This document shows, piece after piece, positions 9,931-17,928 of a stretch of 23,208 bases of DNA (position 1 is the stretch's first letter; the number at the start of each line of letters is the position of its first letter). Source of the DNA: a virus. Where the stretch lies: positions 1-23,208 of the IMG/VR virus record IMGVR_UViG_3300028008_000113. One strand, 5' to 3'. The notes under the pieces are model-generated. The model had not been told where the DNA came from. It did not search any database and saw only the letters and a program-made list of their open reading frames with translations. Both the position numbers and the translations under genes were made by a program.

Positions 9931-12174
9931 TTATCTAGTATACTTGGGTGGTATTGCACGTTGGTCAGCAATAATCTTACTAACATTGTTATCTAATGTT
10001 TCTCTGTCTGTAGTACCTGCAAACGCACCAGGGTTACTAAAACTCTTGCTAAGATTTGATATTTTAGTATCTATAAAGTTAATTGCATACTTGCCGTTAC
10101 GTGCTGTTTGTTCAATACCGGCATTAATTAAACTGTTTCCGCCTTGGCTATTGGCCCAAGTTGCTACTGCATCAGCACCATAAGCTGAACTTGCTTGTAA
10201 GATACCGCCTAGGTCTACTGGACTTTCGTTTCCTGTTACTATACCTTTGGCTTTTAGTGTACTTAGACTAGTTGACAAAACATCTTGTTGTGCTAGCGTT
10301 TGTACTATCTTGTTGTTTAAGAATCCAAGTAAATTATTTGTTCCGCCTTTACCAGTCCACACATTTGGATTTTTAAGAACTGATTCTAACTGTGTTGTAA
10401 CTGTGCCAAATCCATCAGTTACTGATGACGCAGGATCTTTAATATATCTAGAAACTGTTCCAGGTTTTAAAAATCCTGCTGTTTCAAGCTGGTCTGGTGA
10501 TATCCCATATGCTCCTACACCTTTGTCTGCAGATATATCTGTAAATTCTTGTCCAACATCATTTGCACGTTGAGCTATCAAGCCAGTCAGTTGATCTTCG
10601 TCGAGACTGCCAATTGCTTTAGTAGCTGACTGTTGTTTAGCAAAGTCACTAGCATTGATTTCATTCGTTGGCAACTTGCTGTCAACGTTTGCTACTTTAG
10701 TAGCTACAGCCGATCCAAGCACTGCTGTTTCTTTCTTGCCTAACTGTACTGAATTTTCAACACCTAGGTTATGGTAGGGCCACGGCTCGTGACTTGGTAC
10801 TCTAGTAGCAATAGTTTCTAATGTACTGTACTCTACTTCCCAACCGTTTTGACTTAACACTGTGTCGCTGACTTTGTTTTTCTTAAGTAATACATTAGGA
10901 GAAACAGGAACACCCCCACCGTTGTTAAGATTAATAATGCCTGCTTTGATGTCCATTCTGTCACCACCGTTCATGCTTGATAGTTTTCCGCCTTCAATGG
11001 CCGCTGTGTTATCACTGCGTACTCCAGCAAATTGTTTACTGTATAATTTTGCTTCAGCAATACCAGTTGCCGAGAATTCTGTTTGAGCCTCCATTCTTGT
11101 TGACAGTTGCGAGTAGCTAGTAATGTGTCCACCAGCATACATATTAATATCCTTGTCAGCATGCAGGTTAATAGTACCCTGTGTCCTTACGTTTACAGAA
11201 TTTGTAGCAAATACATCTACAGTACCTTCTTGGCCAAACTCTAACCACGACTGTCCGTTAGCATGAATAATATGAAAACAGTTTCCGTCATCACTCATTA
11301 TAATCTGATGACCTTTGGCTGTTCTAATTCTTACTAGTTGATCGTTACCTTCGAGGTCTCCGTCATCTAATACAATAGAATGTCCACCGTTACGGCCAAC
11401 AACTTTTACTTGTTCTGGTTTTAACTCACCGCTTTGAAGTTTAGATCTGATACTACTCTGATCAGCTCCGTTGACACCTGAGTATATTGGCTTGCCTGGT
11501 GTTGACACTCCAAATACATTACTAGGTGATTCACGTTGTGCTGTTGATGTTATTGGTCCTCTTACGTTGTCTTTTAATAATCCTTGGTTAAATAGTGACC
11601 CAGCTAATACATCGTGTACTGGCTTAGGCTGTTTAAAGAACAGCGGGTTTTCGTTAATTGCCGGATCTTCATTATTAATTTCTGTAACAGGAACTTGGGT
11701 AGCACCTGTGAGAAGAGATTTTGCTCCTTCTCCTACTTCATATTCTTTTGCTGAACCAATAGCAGGTACCATGTGATTGAGACTGTCTTCCGGAATACAA
11801 CCTACGTAGTAACCGTTTCCTGGATCACCTGATACAAAGAAGCATAATACTTTAGTGCCAATGTCGGGTGGTGTAAACCACATTCCGTAACTGTGTTTAT
11901 TGCCAACAAAATTACCCGAACCCACAGATGCTCCTGAGTGTTCTGTTGACCCAAAGAACGGTGGAAGATAATTTACAGTTCGCCAGTTTGTTTGATCTAG
12001 TTCATCTGGACCCCCAAACTGTTCAATGTATACTTGTAACCTTGCCGCACGTGTAGGATCGATATTGTTTTTAACAATACCAACAAAAGGTCCTGCTTCA
12101 CCAGGTAGTTGATTACCTTGGCCAAACCCGTAACTTTTTGTTTTTCCTCTACCTCTTATATGATTCTCTGCCAT
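9931..12174 (-). CDS. 5: Baseplate hub and spike protein gp5 with a non-T4 C-terminal module
   Basis: This encodes 747 residues. Residues about 28-140 form the OB-fold hub domain (GPFVGIVKNNIDPTRAARLQVYIEQF, later GTKVLCFFVSGDPGNGYYVGCIPE). Residues about 263-350 are a repetitive beta-strand region (GHSIVLDDGD, LVRIRTAKGHQIIMSDD, then VDVFATNSVNVRTQGTINLH) typical of the trimeric beta-helix needle of gp5/VgrG proteins. In T4 a lysozyme domain sits between the OB fold and the helix; none is seen here. Instead residues about 530-695 form an Ala/Gly-rich helical module (KGVGAYGISPDQLETAGFLKPGT, NPNVWTGKGG) of the kind found at the end of gp5 in other marine T4-like phages. It may be a cell-wall degrading domain, but I could not assign catalytic residues. 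The extreme N-terminus carries the shared FGQGNQLPGE motif. Confidence 0.88.
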   Translation of the reverse strand: MAENHIRGRGKTKSYGFGQGNQLPGEAGPFVGIVKNNIDPTRAARLQVYIEQFGGPDELDQTNWRTVNYLPPFFGSTEHSGASVGSGNFVGNKHSYGMWFTPPDIGTKVLCFFVSGDPGNGYYVGCIPEDSLNHMVPAIGSAKEYEVGEGAKSLLTGATQVPVTEINNEDPAINENPLFFKQPKPVHDVLAGSLFNQGLLKDNVRGPITSTAQRESPSNVFGVSTPGKPIYSGVNGADQSSIRSKLQSGELKPEQVKVVGRNGGHSIVLDDGDLEGNDQLVRIRTAKGHQIIMSDDGNCFHIIHANGQSWLEFGQEGTVDVFATNSVNVRTQGTINLHADKDINMYAGGHITSYSQLSTRMEAQTEFSATGIAEAKLYSKQFAGVRSDNTAAIEGGKLSSMNGGDRMDIKAGIINLNNGGGVPVSPNVLLKKNKVSDTVLSQNGWEVEYSTLETIATRVPSHEPWPYHNLGVENSVQLGKKETAVLGSAVATKVANVDSKLPTNEINASDFAKQQSATKAIGSLDEDQLTGLIAQRANDVGQEFTDISADKGVGAYGISPDQLETAGFLKPGTVSRYIKDPASSVTDGFGTVTTQLESVLKNPNVWTGKGGTNNLLGFLNNKIVQTLAQQDVLSTSLSTLKAKGIVTGNESPVDLGGILQASSAYGADAVATWANSQGGNSLINAGIEQTARNGKYAINFIDTKISNLSKSFSNPGAFAGTTDRETLDNNVSKIIADQRAIPPKYTR

Positions 12175-12210
12175 ACTGTTAATTATGCTCCGCTTGGGTT
12201 AGTATTAATA

Positions 12211-15099
12211 TTATTCGCCAATGACATTACCCTCTTCGTCTATCAGTACTGCTTTGCCGTTTTCATCTCGGAATTGTCCATCACTGTCTCTTGTTATAAT
12301 TGGTCTAGGTTGTCCTCTACCTTGGCCTAAGTCTGTTCCTGTAGTATCGCCTGTTATTGTGTTCCTTCTTGGAGCCGAGTTACCATTTACTTGTCCTAGA
12401 TTAGGTCCTATAGGTCCTGCTGTATCAAACTGTCCTTGACCATTTTGTGCCAGGCCAATAACTTGTCCTAGATTAGGTCCTATTAACCTTCCGTCAAACT
12501 CAGTTACTGCGGACTTCCCAGGTACTGCATTAGGATTAGGTGTTTGTTGATTTTCTCTACCATCATCTACCTGTTCTTGATTGCTGTCCTGGTCAAACTC
12601 TCTTAGTATGCCTTTGATGGTCTGTGTCATCTTTCCGCCTTTAAACATACTAATAATTTCTGTAAGTTTATAAATTAAGCCTTTAGTTTCTTTAGTGCCA
12701 TCTGTAAATGTTGGTTCTATTAATTGAGCAGTGCCATCTTCGTTATAGTCTTCCATAGATTTAAAGTTAACTTCAATTAATACTTCTTGGCTGTCGTAGT
12801 TAATTGACCCGTCTGGCATAAATGGTTCAAAGTTGTCACCACTAGTGTACAGTATGTCATTCTGTTGTACATAGTCTGGGTCTCCAACAATATCCATAGT
12901 AAATGTAGCAAAGTCTACCGTAGAGTACAATACATTAGCGGCCTGTTCTGCAGGACTTGCGTTGTTTCCTGGTTGTCCTTTACTACCTGTGTCGGCCATA
13001 TTAACGTACCCTTTAGTTGTAATACGTTGACTATCTTCTGTGATGTTTTGCTCTTGTTGTGGTATGTTACCATCCATAGCAACAAAGTATGTTGAATTTA
13101 TTTCTTGCTCATATCCTAGTACTTCTGTATTCTCACCAGTAAACCAATAGTTATAACTCTTATGTACTCCTCTAATTTTTGCTTTAGGAAAGTATGGTGA
13201 ATATGTGTCAATTACTTGTTTAGGACTTACAATATATTCAATTTCATAAGCATAGTCTCCACGCTTGCTATCCCAAGCAATAGGCAGAGCTTTGACACCA
13301 ATGTGATACCATTGTAGAAACTTATTCTGTGCAGGATTTGGTTTTACTTTATTTGTTTTAGGATCAATAATGTGTGTCTGCTGTTTTGTAATATATTCGC
13401 TTGATCGCACCATGATGTCTAAAACTTGTTGCATCATAGTTCCTGCCGATATACTGTATATCTGTCTTGTTTTGTCGTAGGACAAGTTGCTGTTAAGCAA
13501 CGATTGTGCTGACGCTGTTACGCTAGGACTCATTGGTTTTGAGTCTTTGACACTTTGTAATGCGTCGCTTGAAACAACTTTTTGTGAACCTATACCTCCA
13601 GTGAACGTAACTTTGTAATGATCTGCATGCTCATAGCCAGCCTCTCTAGCTAACTTCTGCTGTAGTTTATTCATTGAATTAACAATACCTTTACTCTGTA
13701 TTGAACTCCCACCCATGGATTTTAATAGTGATGGAGTAACTGTTGTCTGTGTTGTACCAAATGGTGATGTTGCTGTGGTTTGACTAGTTGCCTCATCTGG
13801 CCTACTAGTAACATCCGCAGTTGCATTAAACATATCTCCCAATGTTTGTCCTAGTAGTTCAACATTAAACGGGATAGTTGCTCTTTTAGAACTTAGACCA
13901 ACTTCATGATTAATTGCTATTGCTTGACAGTCATAAGTCACTGCGCCTGTTACTACTCTAGTCGTTATAGTTGAAAATACAAAAGGTACAAATTTACTCA
14001 ATCTGTCATCTTCGTCTGCTGTTAGTTGATTACCATTTTCGTCATAGCCCGTGTATTTAATCACCATAAGATAATGTTGTTTTGCAAGTTCTGGCATGCC
14101 ATTTGCAACACATAGTTTTCTCAATTTTTGAAAAAATGTATATCCCATTGGTTCAATAATTTTAAAGTTTATTGTTGTAGCATTATGGGGACTACTGTTA
14201 CCTTCTGCAAATAATCCATTTATTTCAAGGTCATCAATGAATAGATCAGGGAATATAGCATCCTCTGCGGCATTATTGCCTCCACTTTGTAAAATCTTCA
14301 GAAGGCCTTGTGTTACTTTATTTTGATTTGTTATCAGTTCTCTGTATTGTTCAGGAGTTTGTAAGTACAGCCCAATGTTATATGTCATTTGAGCATATTG
14401 GTTTATTGGATTCTCTGCTGACTCAAACGTACTATAAAATGCTTTAGCAGTCTGCACACCGCCATTGGCTGACGCAGTAAAGGCATTGGTTTGAGTGTCA
14501 CTTACATCATCTTGTGCTACTGTATTAGTTGATCCTAATTGATCTGGTGCTAGTGTAGTTGTCACACCTGGGAATGAAGTAGGCACTGCATCAGCATTTG
14601 ATTCAGTGACCGTTTCACCTAATGTTGTAGAATCTAAATGATCAGGATAAGGAGTTTGTATTCCTGCACCGTTAGCACGAGCTAATGCTTCATTGTCAAC
14701 AATTTCACCCGACGATGTACTCCTTTGTATTTCTTCAAGGTCCGGTGTAAAAGGGTTCTGATCTCCTATTCTCTGAGCGGTTGATGGGTCAAACTGTTCC
14801 CCAATTTCATCGTCAATGAGATTCATTACCTGGAAACTTTCTCTTCTGCCGTCTGCTATCAACTCATTATTTTTTATTATCATTCCGTCAAATTGGCTAG
14901 GCTCGTCTCTTCTAAACTTTTCTGATTCTACTCTAACATTTGACCCTTCTTTACTGGCAATGCGAAGATCGTTTTTTGCGTTGTACAGTGATTGTTTAGA
15001 AGTTGTGGGATCTTGCAACTTGACCAATGCTGTTGTCTTAGCTCGATCCATAGTTGCGATTGCATCTGATTGTCTCGTCAGTACTGTTTCTACCGTCAT
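12211..15099 (-). CDS. Large baseplate hub-like structural protein (gp27 position, tentative)
   Basis: This encodes 962 residues. The ATG lies one base from the gp53 stop, so the two are almost certainly translated together. Residues about 105-215 and the last 130 residues are low-complexity and probably disordered. The conserved middle begins near residue 228 (PINQYAQMTYNIGLYLQTPEQY) and continues through FPDLFIDDLEINGLF, TINFKIIEPMGYTFFQKLRKLC and MMQQVLDIMVRSSEYITKQQ. I associate this arrangement with structural proteins lying beside gp53 and gp5 in marine T4-like phages. Its place just before gp5, and its partner-like position, suggest it does the job of the T4 gp27 hub, but I see no direct gp27 motif. 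The C-terminal tail holds repeats of IGPNLGQV and an LGQGRGQ segment. Confidence 0.75.
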   Translation of the reverse strand: MTVETVLTRQSDAIATMDRAKTTALVKLQDPTTSKQSLYNAKNDLRIASKEGSNVRVESEKFRRDEPSQFDGMIIKNNELIADGRRESFQVMNLIDDEIGEQFDPSTAQRIGDQNPFTPDLEEIQRSTSSGEIVDNEALARANGAGIQTPYPDHLDSTTLGETVTESNADAVPTSFPGVTTTLAPDQLGSTNTVAQDDVSDTQTNAFTASANGGVQTAKAFYSTFESAENPINQYAQMTYNIGLYLQTPEQYRELITNQNKVTQGLLKILQSGGNNAAEDAIFPDLFIDDLEINGLFAEGNSSPHNATTINFKIIEPMGYTFFQKLRKLCVANGMPELAKQHYLMVIKYTGYDENGNQLTADEDDRLSKFVPFVFSTITTRVVTGAVTYDCQAIAINHEVGLSSKRATIPFNVELLGQTLGDMFNATADVTSRPDEATSQTTATSPFGTTQTTVTPSLLKSMGGSSIQSKGIVNSMNKLQQKLAREAGYEHADHYKVTFTGGIGSQKVVSSDALQSVKDSKPMSPSVTASAQSLLNSNLSYDKTRQIYSISAGTMMQQVLDIMVRSSEYITKQQTHIIDPKTNKVKPNPAQNKFLQWYHIGVKALPIAWDSKRGDYAYEIEYIVSPKQVIDTYSPYFPKAKIRGVHKSYNYWFTGENTEVLGYEQEINSTYFVAMDGNIPQQEQNITEDSQRITTKGYVNMADTGSKGQPGNNASPAEQAANVLYSTVDFATFTMDIVGDPDYVQQNDILYTSGDNFEPFMPDGSINYDSQEVLIEVNFKSMEDYNEDGTAQLIEPTFTDGTKETKGLIYKLTEIISMFKGGKMTQTIKGILREFDQDSNQEQVDDGRENQQTPNPNAVPGKSAVTEFDGRLIGPNLGQVIGLAQNGQGQFDTAGPIGPNLGQVNGNSAPRRNTITGDTTGTDLGQGRGQPRPIITRDSDGQFRDENGKAVLIDEEGNVIGE
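12389..12483 (-). repeat. Two 23-base exact direct repeats, period 72 bases
   Basis: The plus-strand 23-mer at 12389-12411 recurs identically at 12461-12483, exactly 72 bases (24 codons) on. In the protein each copy encodes IGPNLGQV followed by Ile-Gly or Asn-Gly, so the disordered tail of the hub-like protein contains a 24-residue repeat. A third, degraded copy around 12317-12337 encodes the TDLGQGRGQ segment. The in-frame period indicates recent duplication of a coding unit. Confidence 0.85.
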
Positions 15100-15100
15100 G

Positions 15101-15403
15101 TTAGAGACCTAATACTTGTTTAAGTGTAGATTGCTTTGGAAGAAATATTTTTACACCAACTTTAAAATCCCAGATAGGATCTTTAATTGAGTTTGGATTA
15201 CGTTGAGCAAATACCCACCATAAGCCGGAGTCACCGTATAAGTCATTGGCTAGCAAGTCTGGACGATACTGATAAGTTTGATTAATTTCAATAATCTGAT
15301 CATCTACTTGTTTAGGTATAGGTCTATCTTTCATTATGTCAAGATAGCCTGCGTTTTTACTTGTTTCAAAGTAAGGTGATGTTTGTGCATACTTAGTTGC
15401 CAT
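15101..15403 (-). CDS. 53: Baseplate wedge protein gp53
   Basis: This is a 100-residue protein starting MATKYAQTSPYF. A TTG six bases upstream (15409) is in frame, but the ATG at 15403-15401 is preferred because it overlaps the gp48-like stop as TAATG and has AGAGG at proper spacing. The sequence has the gp53 hallmark YRPDLLANDLYGDSGLWWVFAQRNPNSIKDP followed by a glycine and a beta strand ending in IFLP, a LysM-like fold. T4 gp53 joins adjacent wedges by binding gp6 and gp25. T4 gp53 is about 196 residues, so this is a compact form, as expected for marine T4-like phages. The stop is one base before the next ATG. Confidence 0.9.
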   Translation of the reverse strand: MATKYAQTSPYFETSKNAGYLDIMKDRPIPKQVDDQIIEINQTYQYRPDLLANDLYGDSGLWWVFAQRNPNSIKDPIWDFKVGVKIFLPKQSTLKQVLGL

Positions 15404-16836
15404 TACCAATGTCCTCTCTGTGATAATCCTTTACCGTTAGCATAATCTTTTGTGCTATATCTATTACTCTGTTCTGCTCGTGTAACTACCGGTAATAAAA
15501 TTAAACTAACTTCTATTTTAGTTGGAACATAACTTGCGTCTGCTCTGGATAGATCAGTGCCTTCGTTTGCGGCCGCAAATCCACCGCCAGGTCCTTCTGC
15601 ACCTGCTTCTGCTCCAATACCTAATAATCTACCAATACGTGTAGCAATTCCAAACATACCAAAATCACCTGATCCACCACTAAGTTGAGCTCTTGTGGCC
15701 TGTGCTTGCAATGAGCCATTGCCGCCGGCCGATGTTCTAATATAGTCAACCTCGTCTGGTAGTGAGTAGTTGAACTGACTTACTACTGCTTTGTGAAAGT
15801 TGAACTGATGTTGCCCAAAACCTGTTACACTGACCAATGGTGGAGGTTGTCCTTTATTTGCATCTTGTCCGTAAAACATTTTAGTTGACGATCGGAAAAA
15901 ATGAATCATGGCCATCATATAGTCGGCTTCTTCTACACTCTGTGCAGTAAAAGTAGCATTAATCTGTACATCACTTACTTCTGAACTCTGATAGAAGTAT
16001 GTTGGAAAATTTGAATGTGTTGGTGATACCTTGTCATAGTTAGCACGATAGTTAACTAACACATTTGGAGTATATGGAAATATAACACCGTCTGTTTTCA
16101 ATAGAGGACTAAGCAAACTACTAGAATCGCCGTCTTTATATAATACTTCACTTCCCGGTAACAATCCAATTCTAAAACGCCAATCTGGCGAATTAGGTCT
16201 TGTTACTGTTTGTCTGATATTGCCACCAACGTTGGCTTGCATTTCTGTTGGAGAATTGCCATTGCCGCCTGGATCTTCAGGACCAGTGCCCGTCGGGTTA
16301 CTAAAGTCTGGACCAATGGTCCCAGTTAATCCTGTGATTGCACCCTCTCCGCCTACTTCATTACCAACTCCAGTAAAGTCTGGCTGTGGTGCAGGATCAG
16401 TAATAGCACGTTCACCTGGAACTTGATTACCCCTGGCTTGGCCAAAGTTAACTCCTATATCATCAGCAGGTGATATTGCATTTGCACCACCAATGCTATC
16501 AAAAGTTACCGGAGTAAAGTCTGGGCTAATTGTAGTATCTCCGCCTACTGTGCTTACTCCTTCAAAGTTAGCTTCGCCTGCAAGCGAAAAACCTTCAAGG
16601 TTTGTTCCAAATGCTTCTCCACCGACAGCGGAGGATCCAAATCCGAACTCTTGAGCGTTTGGATCAGTCTCTACGTTGATTACAATTGGATCTAGTAGAA
16701 ACGTCTCAGTACCGTCTTCCAGAGTTACTGGTCCTCTATCAAATGCTTCTTGAGCTTTAGTGGGCAGTTGCTCCGCTATTTGGCGTTCAACATCTGCTTC
16801 TGTACGTGCCGCTTTACTGTTAATTGGGTCTGCCAT
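15403..16836 (-). CDS. 48: Baseplate tail-tube cap protein, gp48-like
   Basis: This encodes 477 residues. The first 210 are low-complexity (Gly, Asn, Pro, Asp) with degenerate repeats of PDF(T/S) and the FGQARGNQVPGE motif, probably disordered. The structured part starts near residue 213 (SPDWRFRIGLLPGSEVLY) and includes FPYTPNVLVNYRANYDKVSPTHSN, then FTAQSVEEADYMMAMIHFFRSSTKMFYG, and a beta C-terminus (PTKIEVSLILLPVVTR). This layout fits the gp48/gp54 family that caps the central baseplate and starts the tail tube. The placement next to 53 supports gp48. The ATG has AGAGG upstream and a late box 22 bases further out. It is the first gene of the leftward block. Confidence 0.78.
   Translation of the reverse strand: MADPINSKAARTEADVERQIAEQLPTKAQEAFDRGPVTLEDGTETFLLDPIVINVETDPNAQEFGFGSSAVGGEAFGTNLEGFSLAGEANFEGVSTVGGDTTISPDFTPVTFDSIGGANAISPADDIGVNFGQARGNQVPGERAITDPAPQPDFTGVGNEVGGEGAITGLTGTIGPDFSNPTGTGPEDPGGNGNSPTEMQANVGGNIRQTVTRPNSPDWRFRIGLLPGSEVLYKDGDSSSLLSPLLKTDGVIFPYTPNVLVNYRANYDKVSPTHSNFPTYFYQSSEVSDVQINATFTAQSVEEADYMMAMIHFFRSSTKMFYGQDANKGQPPPLVSVTGFGQHQFNFHKAVVSQFNYSLPDEVDYIRTSAGGNGSLQAQATRAQLSGGSGDFGMFGIATRIGRLLGIGAEAGAEGPGGGFAAANEGTDLSRADASYVPTKIEVSLILLPVVTRAEQSNRYSTKDYANGKGLSQRGHW
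16302..16524 (-). repeat. Degenerate repeats encoding PDF(T/S) segments in the gp48-like N-terminus
   Basis: The ten-base sequence TAAAGTCTGG occurs on the plus strand at 16302, 16374 and 16515; the first two copies are 72 bases apart. They encode GPDFSNP, QPDFTGV and SPDFTPV. The flanking GE(R/G)AIT segments are also similar, giving a worn repeat of roughly 24 residues. Confidence 0.6.
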
Positions 16837-16858
16837 TATTTGTCCTCTTTATACATAC

Positions 16859-16866
16859 TATTTATT
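16859..16866 (-). promoter_or_regulatory. Late promoter box before the tail/baseplate block
   Basis: The minus strand reads AATAAATA, seven of eight matches to the T4 late consensus TATAAATA. It is 22 bases upstream of the gp48-like ATG with AGAGG in between, the expected geometry for a gp55-dependent late promoter. It is placed to start the whole leftward baseplate transcript. Confidence 0.65.
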
Positions 16867-16907
16867 TGAATAATTAACCCCCAATATAATAGATAAACCA
16901 AAAAAGG

Positions 16908-16935
16908 TTGACAGGGGCTTGTTTGGCTGTATAAT
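16908..16935 (+). promoter_or_regulatory. Consensus sigma-70 promoter for the gp55-47-46 operon
   Basis: TTGACA at 16908-16913 and TATAAT at 16930-16935 are separated by 16 bases; both hexamers match the bacterial sigma-70 consensus perfectly. The expected transcription start is near 16942, just before the gp55 ribosome binding site. This would be read by unmodified host polymerase, so gp55 and the recombination genes would be expressed before the late genes. Confidence 0.85.
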
Positions 16936-16949
16936 TAATTGTATCAAAC

Positions 16950-16955
16950 AAGGAG
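16950..16955 (+). promoter_or_regulatory. Ribosome binding site that decides the GTG start of gp55
   Basis: AAGGAG lies 9 bases before the GTG at 16965. With this strong site the GTG is the best start, even though an ATG codon occurs six codons later. Confidence 0.8.
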
Positions 16956-16964
16956 ATATCGCAA

Positions 16965-17864
16965 GTGGCAGAACAAAAAATTATGAGAGGTGGACGTAGA
17001 GTAAACTACCTTAACAACAGAGACATTCTTGCAGAAATACATAAATCAAAGAAAACGTATTGCAAGTACCAAGACAAAGAAACAGACTCAGACTTTGATA
17101 TCATTATAGATGACATTAAAAAGATTAATAAAACACGCATTAAAGAAGCTCGTGCTAACAAAATTGCCCGTGCTAAAAAGATTGACGGTATTATATTAGA
17201 TCCTAAAGATGTCTCAGATCAAGAGTTAGTATTTCGTGTTATGACCTGGGAACATATCCCAATGGTAAACAAAAAGCCTACCAAAGCACAATTAAAAAAA
17301 CGTGCTAAGATAGAAGAAATGTTCGATGACATTGACGAGGCGAGAGAGCAAGAAGATTATGGCATTGATGATCAAGTACATGCCAAAGTTAACTTTCCTC
17401 CATTCCAGCATTTTAAAGTTGACGAAAACGAAACTCCGTATAAAGTAGGACAAAGTCACTGGAAAGGTACATTAGCAAAAGGTGAATTTTCAAAAGATCA
17501 CGGAGCAATGACAATGAAGCTAGCTAACATGTTTATTAAACTATGTGAGCGTTATGCTACCAGATCAAACTGGCGTGGATATACATACAATGAAGAAATG
17601 CGTGGACAGGCGCTACTTCAATTATCACAAATTGGTCTACAGTTTGATGAGTCCAAATCAGATAATCCGTTTGCTTATTACACTGCGGCCATTACTAATT
17701 CATTTACTCGTGTACTTAACATTGAAAAGAAAAACCAAAGTATCAGAGATGACATTTTAGAAATGAATGGATTGAATCCAAGTTGGACTAGACAGAACAG
17801 TGGTCCAGACAAAGCAGATCCAAACGGTACTGCAACAGTAACAACTATCAAGCCAAAAAAGTAG
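16965..17864 (+). CDS. 55: Late-transcription sigma factor gp55, enlarged
   Basis: This encodes 299 residues from a GTG start. In T4, gp55 binds host RNA polymerase core and directs it to TATAAATA late promoters, with the gp45 clamp and gp33. The family's opening appears at residues about 13-30 (VNYLNNRDILAEIHKSKK). The sigma region-2-like helices lie at about 182-258 (MTMKLANMFIKLCERYATR, then YNEEMRGQALLQL and NPFAYYTAAITNSFTRVLNIEKK). Between them is a lysine- and acid-rich insertion of about 140 residues with no family counterpart I know. T4 gp55 is 185 residues and lacks it. The Thr/Lys tail (TTIKPKK) is short. The gene leads the rightward operon from a consensus host promoter, and its target boxes are present at 16859, 9518 and 22157. 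Confidence 0.85.
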   Translation: MAEQKIMRGGRRVNYLNNRDILAEIHKSKKTYCKYQDKETDSDFDIIIDDIKKINKTRIKEARANKIARAKKIDGIILDPKDVSDQELVFRVMTWEHIPMVNKKPTKAQLKKRAKIEEMFDDIDEAREQEDYGIDDQVHAKVNFPPFQHFKVDENETPYKVGQSHWKGTLAKGEFSKDHGAMTMKLANMFIKLCERYATRSNWRGYTYNEEMRGQALLQLSQIGLQFDESKSDNPFAYYTAAITNSFTRVLNIEKKNQSIRDDILEMNGLNPSWTRQNSGPDKADPNGTATVTTIKPKK

Positions 17865-17871
17865 ACAAAAG

Positions 17872-17896
17872 CTGACTAGTGCCGTATACTAGTCAG
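17872..17896 (+). other. Perfect 9-bp hairpin between genes 55 and 47
   Basis: CTGACTAGT (17872-17880) pairs with ACTAGTCAG (17888-17896) around a 7-base loop. It lies 7 bases after the gp55 stop. No run of T follows, so it is not a standard intrinsic terminator; it could stabilise mRNA ends, be an RNA processing site or weaken read-through. Confidence 0.6.
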
Positions 17897-17928
17897 TAAT
17901 TGCAACATTTTATTCATAAAAGGAAGGT

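Noticed and set aside
9928-9935. GATAAATA on the minus strand just before gp25, a possible late promoter
   Set aside because: It overlaps the gp5 stop and lies only 7 bases from the gp25 ATG, so any transcript would be almost leaderless. Coupling to gp5 is a simpler explanation.
15401-15409. TTG at 15409 as the gp53 start
   Set aside because: The ATG six bases downstream has proper Shine-Dalgarno spacing and a TAATG overlap with the preceding stop.
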